From: Meridianimarinicoccus aquatilis
GTDB taxonomy: Bacteria; Pseudomonadota; Alphaproteobacteria; Rhodobacterales; Rhodobacteraceae
DNA length: 64,000 nucleotides
Reading direction: 5' to 3'
Assembly (NCBI RefSeq): GCF_004358675.1
Contig: NZ_SMZO01000002.1
Span: 1 to 64,000 of the forward strand
Shown: piece by piece, positions 48,002 through 57,908 of the stretch
How positions within the stretch are numbered: the stretch's first letter is position 1
How the letters are laid out: the number at the start of each line of letters is the position of its first letter
Program-made: the position numbers and the translations under genes
Notes under the pieces: model-generated
Told to the model about the DNA's origin: nothing
Database searches by the model: none
What the model saw: only the letters and a program-made list of their open reading frames with translations

Positions 48002-48611
48002 TGGTGGCCACAGGATCGTCTGCGCGCCAGATTTCGTCGCCCAAGGCAAAGAAATCAGTCATTGGCGCATATGTGCGGATGAGCGCATCTGTCAGCGCGC
48101 CTTCGGCCACAACGGGCAGTTCGATCACCTCTGACCACCACGCAAACAAATCCTGTTCGGGCCGGTCGCCCGTGCCAAGGATCGTGTCACCTACGGGGCC
48201 AAAGGCGATATAATCTGCGCCGGCTTCGCCTGCGGCCAGTCCATCATGGCGTGAGCCACCACAGAACGCGCCGACAATTGCATCTTGCCCAAGGTCTTTG
48301 CGGGTCTTGCGCACCGACTTCGCCCCATCGGTCAGGTGCACACCGTCCAGCCCAAGCCGGTCCACGAGCGCGAGGTGGGTGTCGATCACGAGGGGTATGT
48401 CGCGGGCATGAGCGATCGGGCGCAGACGGTCCGCGACACGCGCAATGTCATCTTCGACCGTGCTGGCCATCCGCAAACGCAGGCAAGCGATTTCCACGGC
48501 GTCCAGCACTGCAGCCAGAAGGTCGGGAAACGTCTGTGCCGTTGGGTCGGATGGTGTCAGCAGATAAAGCTGCGGGCGCATCTTTTCGTCGGTATCGGGT
48601 GTCTGTGTCAT
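47973..48611 (-). CDS. ThiE/TenI-like thiamine phosphate synthase paralogue
   Basis: 212 residues. TIM-barrel with PQLYLLTPS, DIPLVIDTHLALVDRLGLDGVHLTDGAKSVRKTRKDLG, SRHDGLAAGEAGADYIAFGPV and LPVVAEGALTD, as in ThiE. The usual Q-x-R-x-K substrate pattern is replaced by CLRLRMAS, so a classic thiamine phosphate synthase role is uncertain; such paralogues are widespread in Rhodobacteraceae. It shares 29 bases with the convergent olsA. Confidence 0.75.
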   Translation of the reverse strand: MTQTPDTDEKMRPQLYLLTPSDPTAQTFPDLLAAVLDAVEIACLRLRMASTVEDDIARVADRLRPIAHARDIPLVIDTHLALVDRLGLDGVHLTDGAKSVRKTRKDLGQDAIVGAFCGGSRHDGLAAGEAGADYIAFGPVGDTILGTGDRPEQDLFAWWSEVIELPVVAEGALTDALIRTYAPMTDFFALGDEIWRADDPVATIKSLDAAID

Positions 48612-48771
48612 GGCGCGGGCCTTCCGGATGAAGCGTGCAGCCTGTTACCGCGCACGCGTGCCGTTCACAAGCGGGGCGTTGAGCTTTGGAACGGATGCGC
48701 CGATAGCATGCCGTTCTGTGCGCCCCCCTGCTGCCATTGCACCGACCGCGCGGCTGTCTTAAACCGCCGCC

Positions 48772-49527
48772 ATGACAGATGCGCCATATCCCCATTCTCA
48801 GCCCGCTTTTGTGCTGGTCCGGCCCCAGATGGGGCAGAATATCGGCGCGGCTGCGCGCGCGATGCTGAACTTTGGCCTTGACCGAATGCGGCTTGTGAAC
48901 CCGCGTGATGGCTGGCCAAACCCGGATGCGGTTGCGATGGCAAGCGGTGCGGGGCGCGTGCTGGATGCAGCGATGGTCCATGACACAACGGCTGACGCGG
49001 TGGCCGATTGCCACTATGTCTATGCCACAACGGCACGATCACGCGGTTTGACCAAGCCAATATTCAGCCCCGAAGGCGCGATGAAGGATGCTGCCCGGCG
49101 CATTGCGGCGGGGGAACGTGTTGCGGTGCTGTTTGGCCCTGAACGTGCAGGGCTGGAAAACGACGACATTTCAATCGCTAATGCGATTATCTCGGTCCCG
49201 GTGAACCCGGACTTTCCGTCGCTGAACCTTGGCCAATGTGTCCTGTTGACCGGCTATGAATGGCGCCGCCAGATTACCGAAGTGCCCGCGATGGTGACTG
49301 AGTTGGCGGGCAGCGACTGGCCCGAAGCACATGAGGTCGAAAAGCTGGCCGAGCACTATGAGCAGCGCCTTGAGGATGCCGGGTTTTTCTTCCCCGATGT
49401 GAAGGCCGCGCATATGAAACGGAACCTGCGCAACATGTGGTCCCGCATGCCATTGACCCGCGCCGATGTGCAAATCCTGCACGGTATGATGCGCCAGATG
49501 GTACGCTGGAAAAACCGAAGCGACTGA
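48772..49527 (+). CDS. TrmJ/TrmH-type SPOUT RNA methyltransferase
   Basis: 251 residues. Knotted SPOUT fold: AFVLVRPQMGQNIGAAARAMLNFGL at the N-terminus, NPRDGWPNPDA, LFGPERAGLENDDISIANAIISVPVNPDFPSLNLGQ (SAM knot). C-terminal helical extension with MKRNLRNMWSRMPLTRADVQILHGM, the TrmJ tail. Likely 2'-O-methylates tRNA position 32. Confidence 0.87.
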   Translation: MTDAPYPHSQPAFVLVRPQMGQNIGAAARAMLNFGLDRMRLVNPRDGWPNPDAVAMASGAGRVLDAAMVHDTTADAVADCHYVYATTARSRGLTKPIFSPEGAMKDAARRIAAGERVAVLFGPERAGLENDDISIANAIISVPVNPDFPSLNLGQCVLLTGYEWRRQITEVPAMVTELAGSDWPEAHEVEKLAEHYEQRLEDAGFFFPDVKAAHMKRNLRNMWSRMPLTRADVQILHGMMRQMVRWKNRSD

Positions 49528-49579
49528 CCTTGCTGCGCCGCCCTTCAACACCTAGCTTCCGCGCTAATCGGAGGAACCC

Positions 49580-50722
49580 ATGAGCCAAAAGAACCGCAAG
49601 CTTTTCGAAGAGGTGGATGCCCCAACAGCCGCCCCGGCGACCACCAAGGGCGGCCTGATAGACCGTCGCGGAAGCGGGGCGCGCCGCGGTGTGCGTCTTT
49701 GGTTGATGGTGTTGTTTGTGATGGTTGTCACGATGATCGCTGTGGGCGGGCTGACCCGTTTGACGGACAGCGGTCTGTCGATCACCGAGTGGCGGCCCGT
49801 GACGGGTGCGGTCCCGCCGCTTAGCGCGAAAGCATGGCAGTCTGAGTTCGACAAGTACCGGGAAATCCCGGAGTATGAATTGCAGAACAAGGGGATGACC
49901 CTTGGCGAGTTCAAGGTGATCTATTGGTGGGAATGGGGTCACCGGCAACTGGGGCGGGCCATTGGTTTGGTTTGGGCGCTTGGGTTTGCCGGTTTCGCAC
50001 TTGCGCGTAAAATTCCGCCGGGCTGGTCGGGTCGATTGTTTCTTATCGGGGGTCTGGGCGGTCTGCAGGGGGCTATTGGCTGGTGGATGGTGTCCTCGGG
50101 GCTTGGCAGTGGCATGGTTGATGTTGCGTCCTACCGCTTGGCGATCCACTTGGGGTTGGCATTTGTCATTCTTGGTTTCATCGCTTGGTATGTGTTTTTG
50201 CTGGGCAGGTCAGAGCCTGAATTGATGACGGCCCGCCGTGGCAAGGACCTGAAGCTCTTCAACATGTCCACAGGCCTGATGCATCTGGCCTTTGTGCAAA
50301 TCCTTTTGGGGGCTTTGGTTGCGGGGATCGACGCAGGGCGCAGCTTTACCGACTGGCCTTTGATGGGTGGGCAGGTTTTTCCGGCCTCAGCGTTCGTGAT
50401 CGAACCGTTTTGGCGGAACTTCTTTGAAAATCCGGGTCTTGTGCAGTTCATTCACCGCATGACTGCCTATGTCGTGCTGGCGTTCGGCGTTGTGGTCTGG
50501 CTGCGGGGGCGGCGGTCTGCCAATCGTGGATCAGTGCTTGCATTCAACATGATGGCGGCGGCGTTGGCGGTACAAATCGTGTTGGGCATCGCCACAGTGT
50601 ACCATGCAGCGCCATGGCATTTAGCGATCGGGCATCAGTTTCTTGCCGTCGTACTGTGGGTGACCATCGTGCGCGCACGGTTCCTGAGCATGTATCCAGC
50701 AAGCCAAAGCGTGCGCGGCTGA
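49580..50722 (+). CDS. ctaA: Haem A synthase CtaA
   Basis: 380 residues, eight membrane helices in two halves with paired histidines: [69 protein letters not shown]. Oxidises haem O to haem A for the aa3 oxidase encoded by ctaD 13 kb away. Follows the TrmJ-like gene by 52 bases and is preceded by GGAGG. Confidence 0.95.
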   Translation: MSQKNRKLFEEVDAPTAAPATTKGGLIDRRGSGARRGVRLWLMVLFVMVVTMIAVGGLTRLTDSGLSITEWRPVTGAVPPLSAKAWQSEFDKYREIPEYELQNKGMTLGEFKVIYWWEWGHRQLGRAIGLVWALGFAGFALARKIPPGWSGRLFLIGGLGGLQGAIGWWMVSSGLGSGMVDVASYRLAIHLGLAFVILGFIAWYVFLLGRSEPELMTARRGKDLKLFNMSTGLMHLAFVQILLGALVAGIDAGRSFTDWPLMGGQVFPASAFVIEPFWRNFFENPGLVQFIHRMTAYVVLAFGVVVWLRGRRSANRGSVLAFNMMAAALAVQIVLGIATVYHAAPWHLAIGHQFLAVVLWVTIVRARFLSMYPASQSVRG

Positions 50723-50783
50723 CCCCCTTGCGAAACCGTCAATCGCCGCCCATGTTTTTTGTCATGCAAGGATGGGAACGATG

Positions 50784-51701
50784 ATGGGATACGTGCGGAC
50801 GGCACTCCTGATGGCGGCGATGACCGCGCTTTTTATGGGCGTTGGCGCGCTTTTGGGCGGAACGGGCGGCGCTTTGATCGCGCTGGTTGTCGCGGCGGGG
50901 ATGAACGCCGTGACGTGGTGGCGGTCTGACCGGATGGTTCTGAAGATGCACGGCGCGCAGTTCTTGGCGGCCGGGGATCGGTGGGGGCTGCACGACCTGA
51001 CGGCTGGCCTGGCCCGCAATGCGGGCATGCCTGTCCCGGCCGTCTACCTGATCCAGACCGAGCAACCCAATGCCTTCGCCACAGGGCGCAACCCGCAAAA
51101 TGCCGCCGTAGCCGTGACCACTGGCCTGCTGTCGCGGCTGTCGCGCGAAGAACTGGCCGGGGTTATCGCGCACGAGCTGGCCCATATCCGCAACCATGAC
51201 ACGGCGATCATGACGGTGACGGCGACCTTTGCCGGAGCGATTTCGATGCTGGCCAACTTTGCGCTGTTTTTTGGCGGCTCGCGCGAACGGATGGGGATCG
51301 TCGGCACGCTGGCCATGATGATCCTGGCACCGTTGGCGGCGTCGCTGGTGCAAATGGCGATATCGCGAAGCCGGGAATACGAGGCCGACCGGATCGGCGC
51401 CGAAATCTGCGGTAACCCGCTGTGGCTGGCGTCGGCGCTGGAAGGGATTCAGCGCGCCGCATCGCGGATCGACTATGCGGCGGCGGAGCGGAATAAGGCC
51501 ACGGCGCATATGTTCATCATCAACCCGCTGCACGGGCAGAAGATGGACAACCTATTCGCCACGCATCCGGCCACAGAAAACCGGGTAGCCGCGTTGCGGG
51601 CGATGGCGGGGCAGGGGCAAGTTGCGCCGCGTCCCGTGTCAGAGCGTGCAAGCAGCGTGCCAAAGGTTGGTCGTAGAAAGAACAGGGGCCCTTGGGCGTG
51701 A
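50784..51701 (+). CDS. htpX: HtpX zinc metalloprotease
   Basis: 305 residues from ATG 50784, the third ATG in a row of candidates (50772, 50781, 50784); GGGAA fits the last best and the family starts MGYVRTA. Two N-terminal helices, then [13 protein letters not shown] (HExxH) and [12 protein letters not shown] (third zinc ligand), then [18 protein letters not shown]. Inner-membrane protease for damaged membrane proteins. Confidence 0.94.
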   Translation: MGYVRTALLMAAMTALFMGVGALLGGTGGALIALVVAAGMNAVTWWRSDRMVLKMHGAQFLAAGDRWGLHDLTAGLARNAGMPVPAVYLIQTEQPNAFATGRNPQNAAVAVTTGLLSRLSREELAGVIAHELAHIRNHDTAIMTVTATFAGAISMLANFALFFGGSRERMGIVGTLAMMILAPLAASLVQMAISRSREYEADRIGAEICGNPLWLASALEGIQRAASRIDYAAAERNKATAHMFIINPLHGQKMDNLFATHPATENRVAALRAMAGQGQVAPRPVSERASSVPKVGRRKNRGPWA

Positions 51702-51870
51702 GTCAATTGTGAACCTCGGCGGATCAAGATGCATTTGTTTCGGTCTGGCTAGTAGTGAACGACTCAGCTTGGCCCAGCATCCTAAATCCTCCTATCCTGT
51801 TAACGCGCAATTTCGATAAAATAATGGGATTTTTGTGTCGTTGGCCGCATTTGGTGAAAGGCTTTAAGGT

Positions 51871-52527
51871 ATGAGTAAAATTCTCGTTCCATCAACTGGA
51901 GCCGACGATTGGCGGCGCTTTCTGGCGGATCCCGGAATACAGTGGAAACGGGGCTATTCGGCAATGGCGGCTGCGCTGTCCTGGGAAGCGGCCAACGGCG
52001 TTCCACGCGAGATCGCAGATCTTCTGGATAATCCGGTAGAACTTTTGATCGCTATTCCAGAGCACAAGGTGCGATTGCCTGGCGGCGGGCGTGAAAGCCA
52101 ATGCGATGTGTTCGCTTTGATCCGAAGTGCCGATGAAACCACGGCCATTGCCGTCGAAGCCAAAGTAAATGAACCTTTTGGCCCGACGGTCGGCGAGTGG
52201 TTGGTGGGCGCGAGCGAAGGAAAGATCAAACGGCTGAAGTTTATATGTGACCTTCTGGGGCTGAAAAAGGAGCCGTGTGACGAGTTGCGCTATCAACTTC
52301 TGCATCGAACCGCTGCTGCTATTATTGAAGCAAACCGCTTTAAGACAGACCGGGCCGCAATGATTGTTCACTCATTCTCTCAATCACATAAATGGTTCGA
52401 CGACTTCGCGCTCTTTACCTCACATTTCGGATGTGAAGCCGTTCCCGGTGTGGCCTCAAGCTGTGTTTTGCCTTCCGGAACACCGCTGATCCTTGGTTGG
52501 GCGGTGGGATCCAGTGAATTCTTGTGA
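51871..52527 (+). CDS. DUF6946-type PD-(D/E)XK-like protein
   Basis: 218 residues. Sequence matches a family annotated DUF6946 in alphaproteobacteria: SKILVPSTGADDWRRFLADP at the start, then CDVFALIRS followed 20 residues later by TAIAVEAKVNEPFG, giving the D-(x)n-E-x-K pattern of restriction-type nucleases, and YQLLHRTAAAIIEA with MIVHSFSQSHKWFDDF. Nuclease activity is not proved. Preceded by a short A/T-rich gap; not in an obvious defence context. Confidence 0.65.
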   Translation: MSKILVPSTGADDWRRFLADPGIQWKRGYSAMAAALSWEAANGVPREIADLLDNPVELLIAIPEHKVRLPGGGRESQCDVFALIRSADETTAIAVEAKVNEPFGPTVGEWLVGASEGKIKRLKFICDLLGLKKEPCDELRYQLLHRTAAAIIEANRFKTDRAAMIVHSFSQSHKWFDDFALFTSHFGCEAVPGVASSCVLPSGTPLILGWAVGSSEFL

Positions 52528-52632
52528 CAGGCGCTTACTGATCAGATCTTGCATCAATTTAAACGATGCTGGCTCTCAATTTTATCGGTAACCAAGCGTG
52601 GAAGACTCTTCGCCAAGTCATACGGGTTGGCG

Positions 52633-54132
52633 CTAAAACCCCTCACCACTCCCACCAGCCTGCCATGGCTTGATCAGGTTCCCGAACCGGGTGAAGCGGC
52701 CCTCAAAGCTCAGGTCGACCGAACCGATTGGCCCGTGGCGTTGCTTGCCGATGACGACCTCGGCTTTGCCGTGCACGCGCTCCATCGCTTCTTGCCACTT
52801 GGCCATTTCTTCCAGCTTTTCGTCGCCGGGCTTTTCGCGCTCTTTGTAGTATTCCTCGCGGTAGACGAACATCACCACGTCCGCATCCTGTTCGATTGAC
52901 CCGGACTCGCGCAGGTCCGACAATTGCGGGCGTTTGTCTTCGCGATTTTCAACCTGACGCGACAACTGCGACAGGGCGACGACCGGAATGTCGAGCTCCT
53001 TGGCGATGGCTTTCAGGCCTTGGGTAATCTCGGACACTTCGTTTACGCGGCTGTCTTTGGCCGTCGCCGGGCGCACAAGCTGCAGGTAATCGACGAAAAG
53101 CGCGTCCAGCCCATGGGTGCGTTTCAGCCGACGGGCGCGCGCGGCAAGCTGGCTGATGGGCAGGGCGGGCGTGTCATCGATGAAGAGCGGGCAGGCTTCC
53201 AGCGTCTTTGCAGCTTCGACAAAGCGGCGGAACTCGGCCTCGGTCATGTCGCCGCGCCGGATCTGTTCACTGGGCACTTCGGCGGCTTCGGACAGAACCC
53301 GCGCCGCCAACTGCTCTGACGACATTTCGAGAGAAAAGAACCCGACCACACCGCCATTGACCGTGCCTTCGGTCCCATCCGGGCGCCGACCCTTTTGATA
53401 GGTCTTGGCGATGTTGAACGCGATGTTCGTCGCCAGCGACGTCTTCCCCATCGACGGACGGCCCGCCAGAATAAGAAGGTCGGATTTGTGCAATCCGCCC
53501 AGTTTTTTGTCGAGATCATCAAGCCCGGTGGACACGCCCGCCAGCCCGCCATCCCGCTGGTAGGCGGCGTTGGCCACGTTCACAGCATCCGTGACAGCAG
53601 ACAGGAAAGACTGGAACCCCTGATTGGTTTGTCCGTTTTCCCCTAGCAGATACAGTTGCTGCTCGGCAGCGACGATCTGATCGCGCGGATCGCTGTCGGC
53701 GGTGACGGCGTTTGCCTTGGCCTCAATGTCGCGGCCCAGTTCGATCAGTTGGCGGCGCAGGGCGAGATCGCGGATGATCTGTGCATAGTCCTTGGCGGCG
53801 AAGGTCGAAATCGCGGCCCCGGCGAGGCGCACCAGATAGGCAGGCCCGCCCAGTTCCTTGAGGCCCTCGTCGTCGGCAAGATAGTTGGCAAGCGTGACAG
53901 GGGTGACAAGCGCGTTCTTAGAGATGCGCGTGACCGCCGTTTCATAAATGCGCCGATGGACCGGATCGAAAAAGTGGGGCGGCTGGATGATTTGCGCAAT
54001 CCGGTCATAGATCTGGTCATTGGTCAGAAGCGCGCCCAGAAGCTGCTGCTCGGCTTCGATGGAATGGGGCAGGGTGCCTGCCATCGATTCCGCTTCTGGC
54101 TGTGCCGGTGCGACGCCTGCGATCTGGTTCAT
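52633..54132 (-). CDS. dnaB: Replicative DNA helicase DnaB
   Basis: 499 residues. N-terminal domain (LPHSIEAEQQLLGALL) for DnaG/DnaC contacts, then RecA-like motor with LAGRPSMGKTSLATN (Walker A), FFSLEMSSEQLAARVLSE, LDALFVDYLQLV (Walker B), VVALSQLSRQVENREDKRPQLSDLRESGSIEQDADVVMF. Unwinds DNA at the fork. Downstream of pyrE on the same strand (163-base gap). Confidence 0.97.
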   Translation of the reverse strand: MNQIAGVAPAQPEAESMAGTLPHSIEAEQQLLGALLTNDQIYDRIAQIIQPPHFFDPVHRRIYETAVTRISKNALVTPVTLANYLADDEGLKELGGPAYLVRLAGAAISTFAAKDYAQIIRDLALRRQLIELGRDIEAKANAVTADSDPRDQIVAAEQQLYLLGENGQTNQGFQSFLSAVTDAVNVANAAYQRDGGLAGVSTGLDDLDKKLGGLHKSDLLILAGRPSMGKTSLATNIAFNIAKTYQKGRRPDGTEGTVNGGVVGFFSLEMSSEQLAARVLSEAAEVPSEQIRRGDMTEAEFRRFVEAAKTLEACPLFIDDTPALPISQLAARARRLKRTHGLDALFVDYLQLVRPATAKDSRVNEVSEITQGLKAIAKELDIPVVALSQLSRQVENREDKRPQLSDLRESGSIEQDADVVMFVYREEYYKEREKPGDEKLEEMAKWQEAMERVHGKAEVVIGKQRHGPIGSVDLSFEGRFTRFGNLIKPWQAGGSGEGF

Positions 54133-54295
54133 GCCTGCTCCCTCGGTCGTTTGTTATTGTCTGTGCTCAGTCTGCCTAAACCTCTGCGGCCGCGCAGGCA
54201 AAGTGTATAAAGCTGTGGATGACCTGTGGATATGCTTTATGTTGCGGCAGAGTCTCCCCCGCCGTCAACATCTGGGCAAAGTCCGAAAGAAAAAA

Positions 54296-54970
54296 TCAGG
54301 CGCGGGCGGCCTGCCATGCGCGCGGATCGTTGAGGAAAGATTCAACTTCGGCCAAGGTTTCATCATCGAAACTTCCCGCAGCGCGGGCTTCGGCCAGAAC
54401 ATCGTGCCAAGTGCAAAGGTGGTGCAATTGCACGCCGTGATCGCCGAGTGTTTTTTCGGTTTCCGGGAAAATCCCGTAGTAAAAGATCACGGCAGTGTGG
54501 TGACAGGTTGCCCCGGTCTCTCGGATCGCATCCACAAAGCTGATCTTGGACCCACCATCGGTTGTCAGGTCCTCAACCAACAGAACGCGCTCGCCTTCGG
54601 TCATGGCGCCTTCGATCCGGGCATTGCGGCCATAGCCTTTGGGTTTCTTGCGCACATAGGTCATGGGAAGGGCCATGCGTTCTGCAACGAGCGCGGCGAA
54701 CGGGATGCCCGCCGTCTCGCCGCCAGCGATGTTGTCAAACGCCTCAAACCCTGCATCGCGCATCACGGTGATGGTCAGAAAATCCATCAAGGTGGAGCGG
54801 ATGCGCGGGAAGCTGATGAGCTTGCGGCAGTCGATATAGGTTGGTCCCGGAAGGCCCGACGCATAGATATACGGCTCGCGCGAGTTGAAATGCACCGCGC
54901 CGATTTCCAGCAGCATCCGCGCGGAAAGGCGGGCGATTTCGGCTTTGTCTGGGAAACTGGTGGGGATCAT
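54296..54970 (-). CDS. pyrE: Orotate phosphoribosyltransferase
   Basis: 224 residues from ATG 54970, which overlaps the pyrC stop (ATGA). PRPP loop [19 protein letters not shown]-terminal [32 protein letters not shown] and [16 protein letters not shown]. Adds PRPP to orotate. Directly coupled with pyrC. Confidence 0.96.
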   Translation of the reverse strand: MIPTSFPDKAEIARLSARMLLEIGAVHFNSREPYIYASGLPGPTYIDCRKLISFPRIRSTLMDFLTITVMRDAGFEAFDNIAGGETAGIPFAALVAERMALPMTYVRKKPKGYGRNARIEGAMTEGERVLLVEDLTTDGGSKISFVDAIRETGATCHHTAVIFYYGIFPETEKTLGDHGVQLHHLCTWHDVLAEARAAGSFDDETLAEVESFLNDPRAWQAARA

Positions 54971-56019
54971 GATGTCGGCCCTTCTACGCGCCAATGGAGT
55001 GGAAAGCCGGGGTCAAACACCGTGACGGGGCCCTCGGCTGTGTCAATTGTGGCGGGGTAAGTGACCGGGTCGCCCTTGGTCAGCGTCACGGTCGCCTCGT
55101 TGGCCGGTAGTTTGTAAAATGACGGCCCGTTCAGTGACGTGAAACCTTCCAGCTTGTCCAGCGCGCCCGCCTTTTCGAACACTTCGGCAAGGCAGGACAG
55201 CGTGTTGGTGGCCGTGAAGCACCCTGCGCAGCCACACGGTTGCAACTTGGCCGCGTCAAGGTGCGGCGCGCTGTCTGTACCAAGGAAGAAACGCGGATCG
55301 CCTGACGTTGCAGCGGCAATGAGTGCATCGCGGTGGCTGGCGCGTTTTGCGACCGGCAAGCAATAGTAGTGCGGTTTGATCCCACCAACGAGAATGTGGT
55401 TGCGATCAATTATCAAGTGGTGGGTCGTGATCGTCGCGCCCATAGTGCCTTCGGGCTGGGACTTCACATAGTCGACGCCCTGCGCGGTGGTCACGTGTTC
55501 CAGCACGGTGCGCAGCTTTGGCAAGCGTTCGCGCAGCGGGGCCAGAACGGTGTCTATGAATACGGCCTCGCGGTCGAAAATGTCCACGTCCGGGTCTGTT
55601 ACTTCGCCATGCAGACAAAGGGGAAGGCCGATCAGCGCCATGGTTTCAAGCACCCGCATGACCTTGTCGAGATCGCGCACCCCAGAGGCGGAGTTGGTCG
55701 TTGCGCCTGCTGGATAAAGCTTCACCGCCGTGATCAAACCGATTTCAGCCGCGGCGCGGACATCTTTGGCGTCGGTGGTTTCTGTCAGATACAGTGTCAT
55801 CAGCGGCTTGAACGGATTGTTCAGCGGCTTGGCGGCCATGATCCGGTCGCGGTAGTCGGCGGCATCGGCCGCTGTGACGACGGGCGGCACGAGGTTTGGC
55901 ATGATGATGGCGCGGCCAAAATGGCGCGCGGTTTCTGGCAACACGGCACGCAGCATATCGCCGTCGCGCAAGTGGAGGTGCCAGTCGTCGGGCTGGCGCA
56001 GGGTCAGTCTGTCTGTCAT
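54967..56019 (-). CDS. pyrC: Dihydroorotase (class II, PyrC)
   Basis: 350 residues from ATG 56019; in-frame bases before it are excluded because the family starts [16 protein letters not shown]. Zinc ligands and catalytic residues: HLHLRDG (HxH), [13 protein letters not shown] (carboxylated lysine), LCLHGEV, VLEHVTT and [10 protein letters not shown] (aspartate). Cyclises carbamoyl aspartate. Forms an operon with pyrE; diverges from ureD by 160 bases. Confidence 0.96.
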   Translation of the reverse strand: MTDRLTLRQPDDWHLHLRDGDMLRAVLPETARHFGRAIIMPNLVPPVVTAADAADYRDRIMAAKPLNNPFKPLMTLYLTETTDAKDVRAAAEIGLITAVKLYPAGATTNSASGVRDLDKVMRVLETMALIGLPLCLHGEVTDPDVDIFDREAVFIDTVLAPLRERLPKLRTVLEHVTTAQGVDYVKSQPEGTMGATITTHHLIIDRNHILVGGIKPHYYCLPVAKRASHRDALIAAATSGDPRFFLGTDSAPHLDAAKLQPCGCAGCFTATNTLSCLAEVFEKAGALDKLEGFTSLNGPSFYKLPANEATVTLTKGDPVTYPATIDTAEGPVTVFDPGFPLHWRVEGPTS

Positions 56020-56179
56020 GCCGCTGGCGATACAGAAATTGGCAGCGTCTGACCAGACCGGCGATGCATCTGCTGCGTGCTTAAAAATGCGGCGCTGTGC
56101 GACATGCAGTGGGTGAAAATCCACCGGGCAGGTCTGTTGCCCGTTGTCCCGCCCTGCAAGCCGCGGCTAGGGTCGGGGC

Positions 56180-57034
56180 ATGAATGACCTTTCCCGACTG
56201 ACAGCAACCACTGCGACACCTGCGGTGCACCAGCGCACGCGCGGGCTGGCTCAAGTTGGCCTTGAACGTGGCGGCCCGCGCGGTGTTCGGCTGACCCGGC
56301 TGTACCAGCGCGGCTCCGCCAAAGTGTTCCTGCCGCAGATTTACCGGGATCGCCCTGAAATCGTGTTCCTGAACACCGCGGGCGGCCTGACCGGCGGGGA
56401 TGACATGCAGTTTGACCTGACACTTGGCGAAGGTGTTGCGGCGGTGGCGACGACCCAGACCGCCGAACGCGCTTATGAGAGCCTTGGCGATCCGGCCCGA
56501 ATGAACGTGAACCTGAAGGTCGGATCTGGCGGGGTGCTGCATTGGTTGCCACAGGAAACGATTCTGTTTGACCGATCTACCTTGTCGCGGCGAACGGTTG
56601 CAGACCTTGAGGGCGATTCTGAGCTTGTGATGTGCGAAACGCTTGTGCTGGGACGCGCGGCCATGGGCGAAAAGCTGACCGACCTGAGGTGCCACGATTG
56701 GCGCGAAGTGCGCCGCGATGGCCGACCAGTTTTGCTTGAGCCATTTGAGTTGTGCACCGACGCGCTCAGAGAACGGGCAAACCCGGCATTGCTCGGCGGC
56801 GCGGTGGCTGTAGCGAGCCTTGCTCTTTTGACGTCCGGCGCGCAGGATCGCTTGGGGTTGGTGCGTGCGACTTTGGCTGACTTGCCGCCTTCGGTGCGGG
56901 CGGCGGCATCGGGATGGAATGACAAACTTGTGGTGCGGGCGCTGTCCAGCGATGCCCATGCACTGCGAAAAATGGTGGCCGCTACGCTTGGCGTGCTGAC
57001 CGGTGCGGCGTTGCCGCGCGTGTGGGCGATTTAG
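56180..57034 (+). CDS. ureD: Urease accessory protein UreD
   Basis: 284 residues. GLAQVGLERGGPRGVRLTRLYQRGSAKVFLPQ, FLNTAGGLTGGDDMQFDL and TTQTAERAYES are standard UreD text; the C-terminal RVWAI is typical. UreD binds apo-urease and channels nickel from UreF/UreG. First gene of the urease cluster; 18 bases to ureA. Confidence 0.95.
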   Translation: MNDLSRLTATTATPAVHQRTRGLAQVGLERGGPRGVRLTRLYQRGSAKVFLPQIYRDRPEIVFLNTAGGLTGGDDMQFDLTLGEGVAAVATTQTAERAYESLGDPARMNVNLKVGSGGVLHWLPQETILFDRSTLSRRTVADLEGDSELVMCETLVLGRAAMGEKLTDLRCHDWREVRRDGRPVLLEPFELCTDALRERANPALLGGAVAVASLALLTSGAQDRLGLVRATLADLPPSVRAAASGWNDKLVVRALSSDAHALRKMVAATLGVLTGAALPRVWAI

Positions 57035-57052
57035 AACAGGAAGAAAACGCGG

Positions 57053-57355
57053 ATGAATCTGACACCCCGTGAAAAAGACAAGCTGCTGGTGAGCATGGCG
57101 GCAATGGTTGCAAAAGGTCGCCTGTCGCGCGGCGTGAAGCTGAACCACCCCGAAGCGATTGCATTGATCACCGACTTCGTTGTCGAGGGCGCGCGCGACG
57201 GGCGAAGCGTTGCCGATCTGATGTCAGCAGGAGCAGAGGTGGTCACGGCCGAGCAATGCATGCCGGGCATTCCAGAGATGATTCATGACGTTCAGGTCGA
57301 AGCGACGTTCCCTGACGGCACAAAGTTGGTCACAGTGCATCACCCGATCCGCTGA
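57053..57355 (+). CDS. ureA: Urease gamma subunit
   Basis: 100 residues. [48 protein letters not shown] and [28 protein letters not shown] match the gamma subunit from end to end. Followed by a 186-base gap that holds TGC-rich repeats before ureB. Confidence 0.97.
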   Translation: MNLTPREKDKLLVSMAAMVAKGRLSRGVKLNHPEAIALITDFVVEGARDGRSVADLMSAGAEVVTAEQCMPGIPEMIHDVQVEATFPDGTKLVTVHHPIR

Positions 57356-57424
57356 CCCGGTGGGCTTTTATGATCACAATATTTGCGACTTGCCTGCTTC
57401 TAGGGCGTTTTGCCTTGCTTTTTG

Positions 57425-57458
57425 GCAGTGCAGCATAGTACCGCGCAGGTGCAGCAAT
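57425..57458. promoter_or_regulatory. Paired TGC-rich elements between ureA and ureB
   Basis: GCAGTGCAGCAT at 57425-57436 and GCAGGTGCAGCAAT at 57445-57458, 20 bases apart. The first 12-mer recurs exactly at 58716-58727 before the second phasin-like gene. TGC-rich repeats are the target type of PhaR, the regulator of polyhydroxyalkanoate granule proteins in Rhodobacter and Paracoccus (established). A link here is inferred from the two phasin-like genes that follow. Confidence 0.5.
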
Positions 57459-57541
57459 TTGACTGCCGTTGGGGCAGGGCAACCTTGTTCGGGCGGTGGC
57501 CTTGTGAAACCGTCCCAGACAACAATCAGGAGGACGACCCG

Positions 57542-57850
57542 ATGATACCAGGTGAAATTCTAACCGCGCCCGGTGCCATTGTTCTGAACGATGGGGCCGA
57601 AGTTCTGACCCTGACCGTCGCCAATACCGGGGATCGTCCGGTTCAGGTGGGAAGTCATTATCATTTCGCCGAGACCAATGGCGCTTTGGACTTCGACCGC
57701 GCAGCGGCTAAGGGCTTTCGGTTGGATATTGCTGCCGGGACAGCCGTGAGATTCGAGCCGGGTCAATCGCGGGACGTGACGCTTGTGCCTTATTCCGGAG
57801 CACGCCGGGTGTTTGGGTTCAATCAGACCGTCATGGGGGACCTTGACTGA
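57542..57850 (+). CDS. ureB: Urease beta subunit
   Basis: 102 residues from ATG 57542, preceded by [69 protein letters not shown] are invariant beta-subunit text. Separated from ureC by two phasin-like genes (about 1.4 kb). Confidence 0.97.
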   Translation: MIPGEILTAPGAIVLNDGAEVLTLTVANTGDRPVQVGSHYHFAETNGALDFDRAAAKGFRLDIAAGTAVRFEPGQSRDVTLVPYSGARRVFGFNQTVMGDLD

Positions 57851-57908
57851 TCCTCCCCGGCATTTGCGGCCCACAGTGCCGCGCCAAAGAACTCTGGAGA
57901 TGACGACT

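Noticed and set aside
57370-57441. 23-codon hydrophobic open frame between ureA and ureB
   Set aside because: Resembles a signal peptide and may be a relic of a lost small gene, but it stops quickly and has no clear ribosome site.
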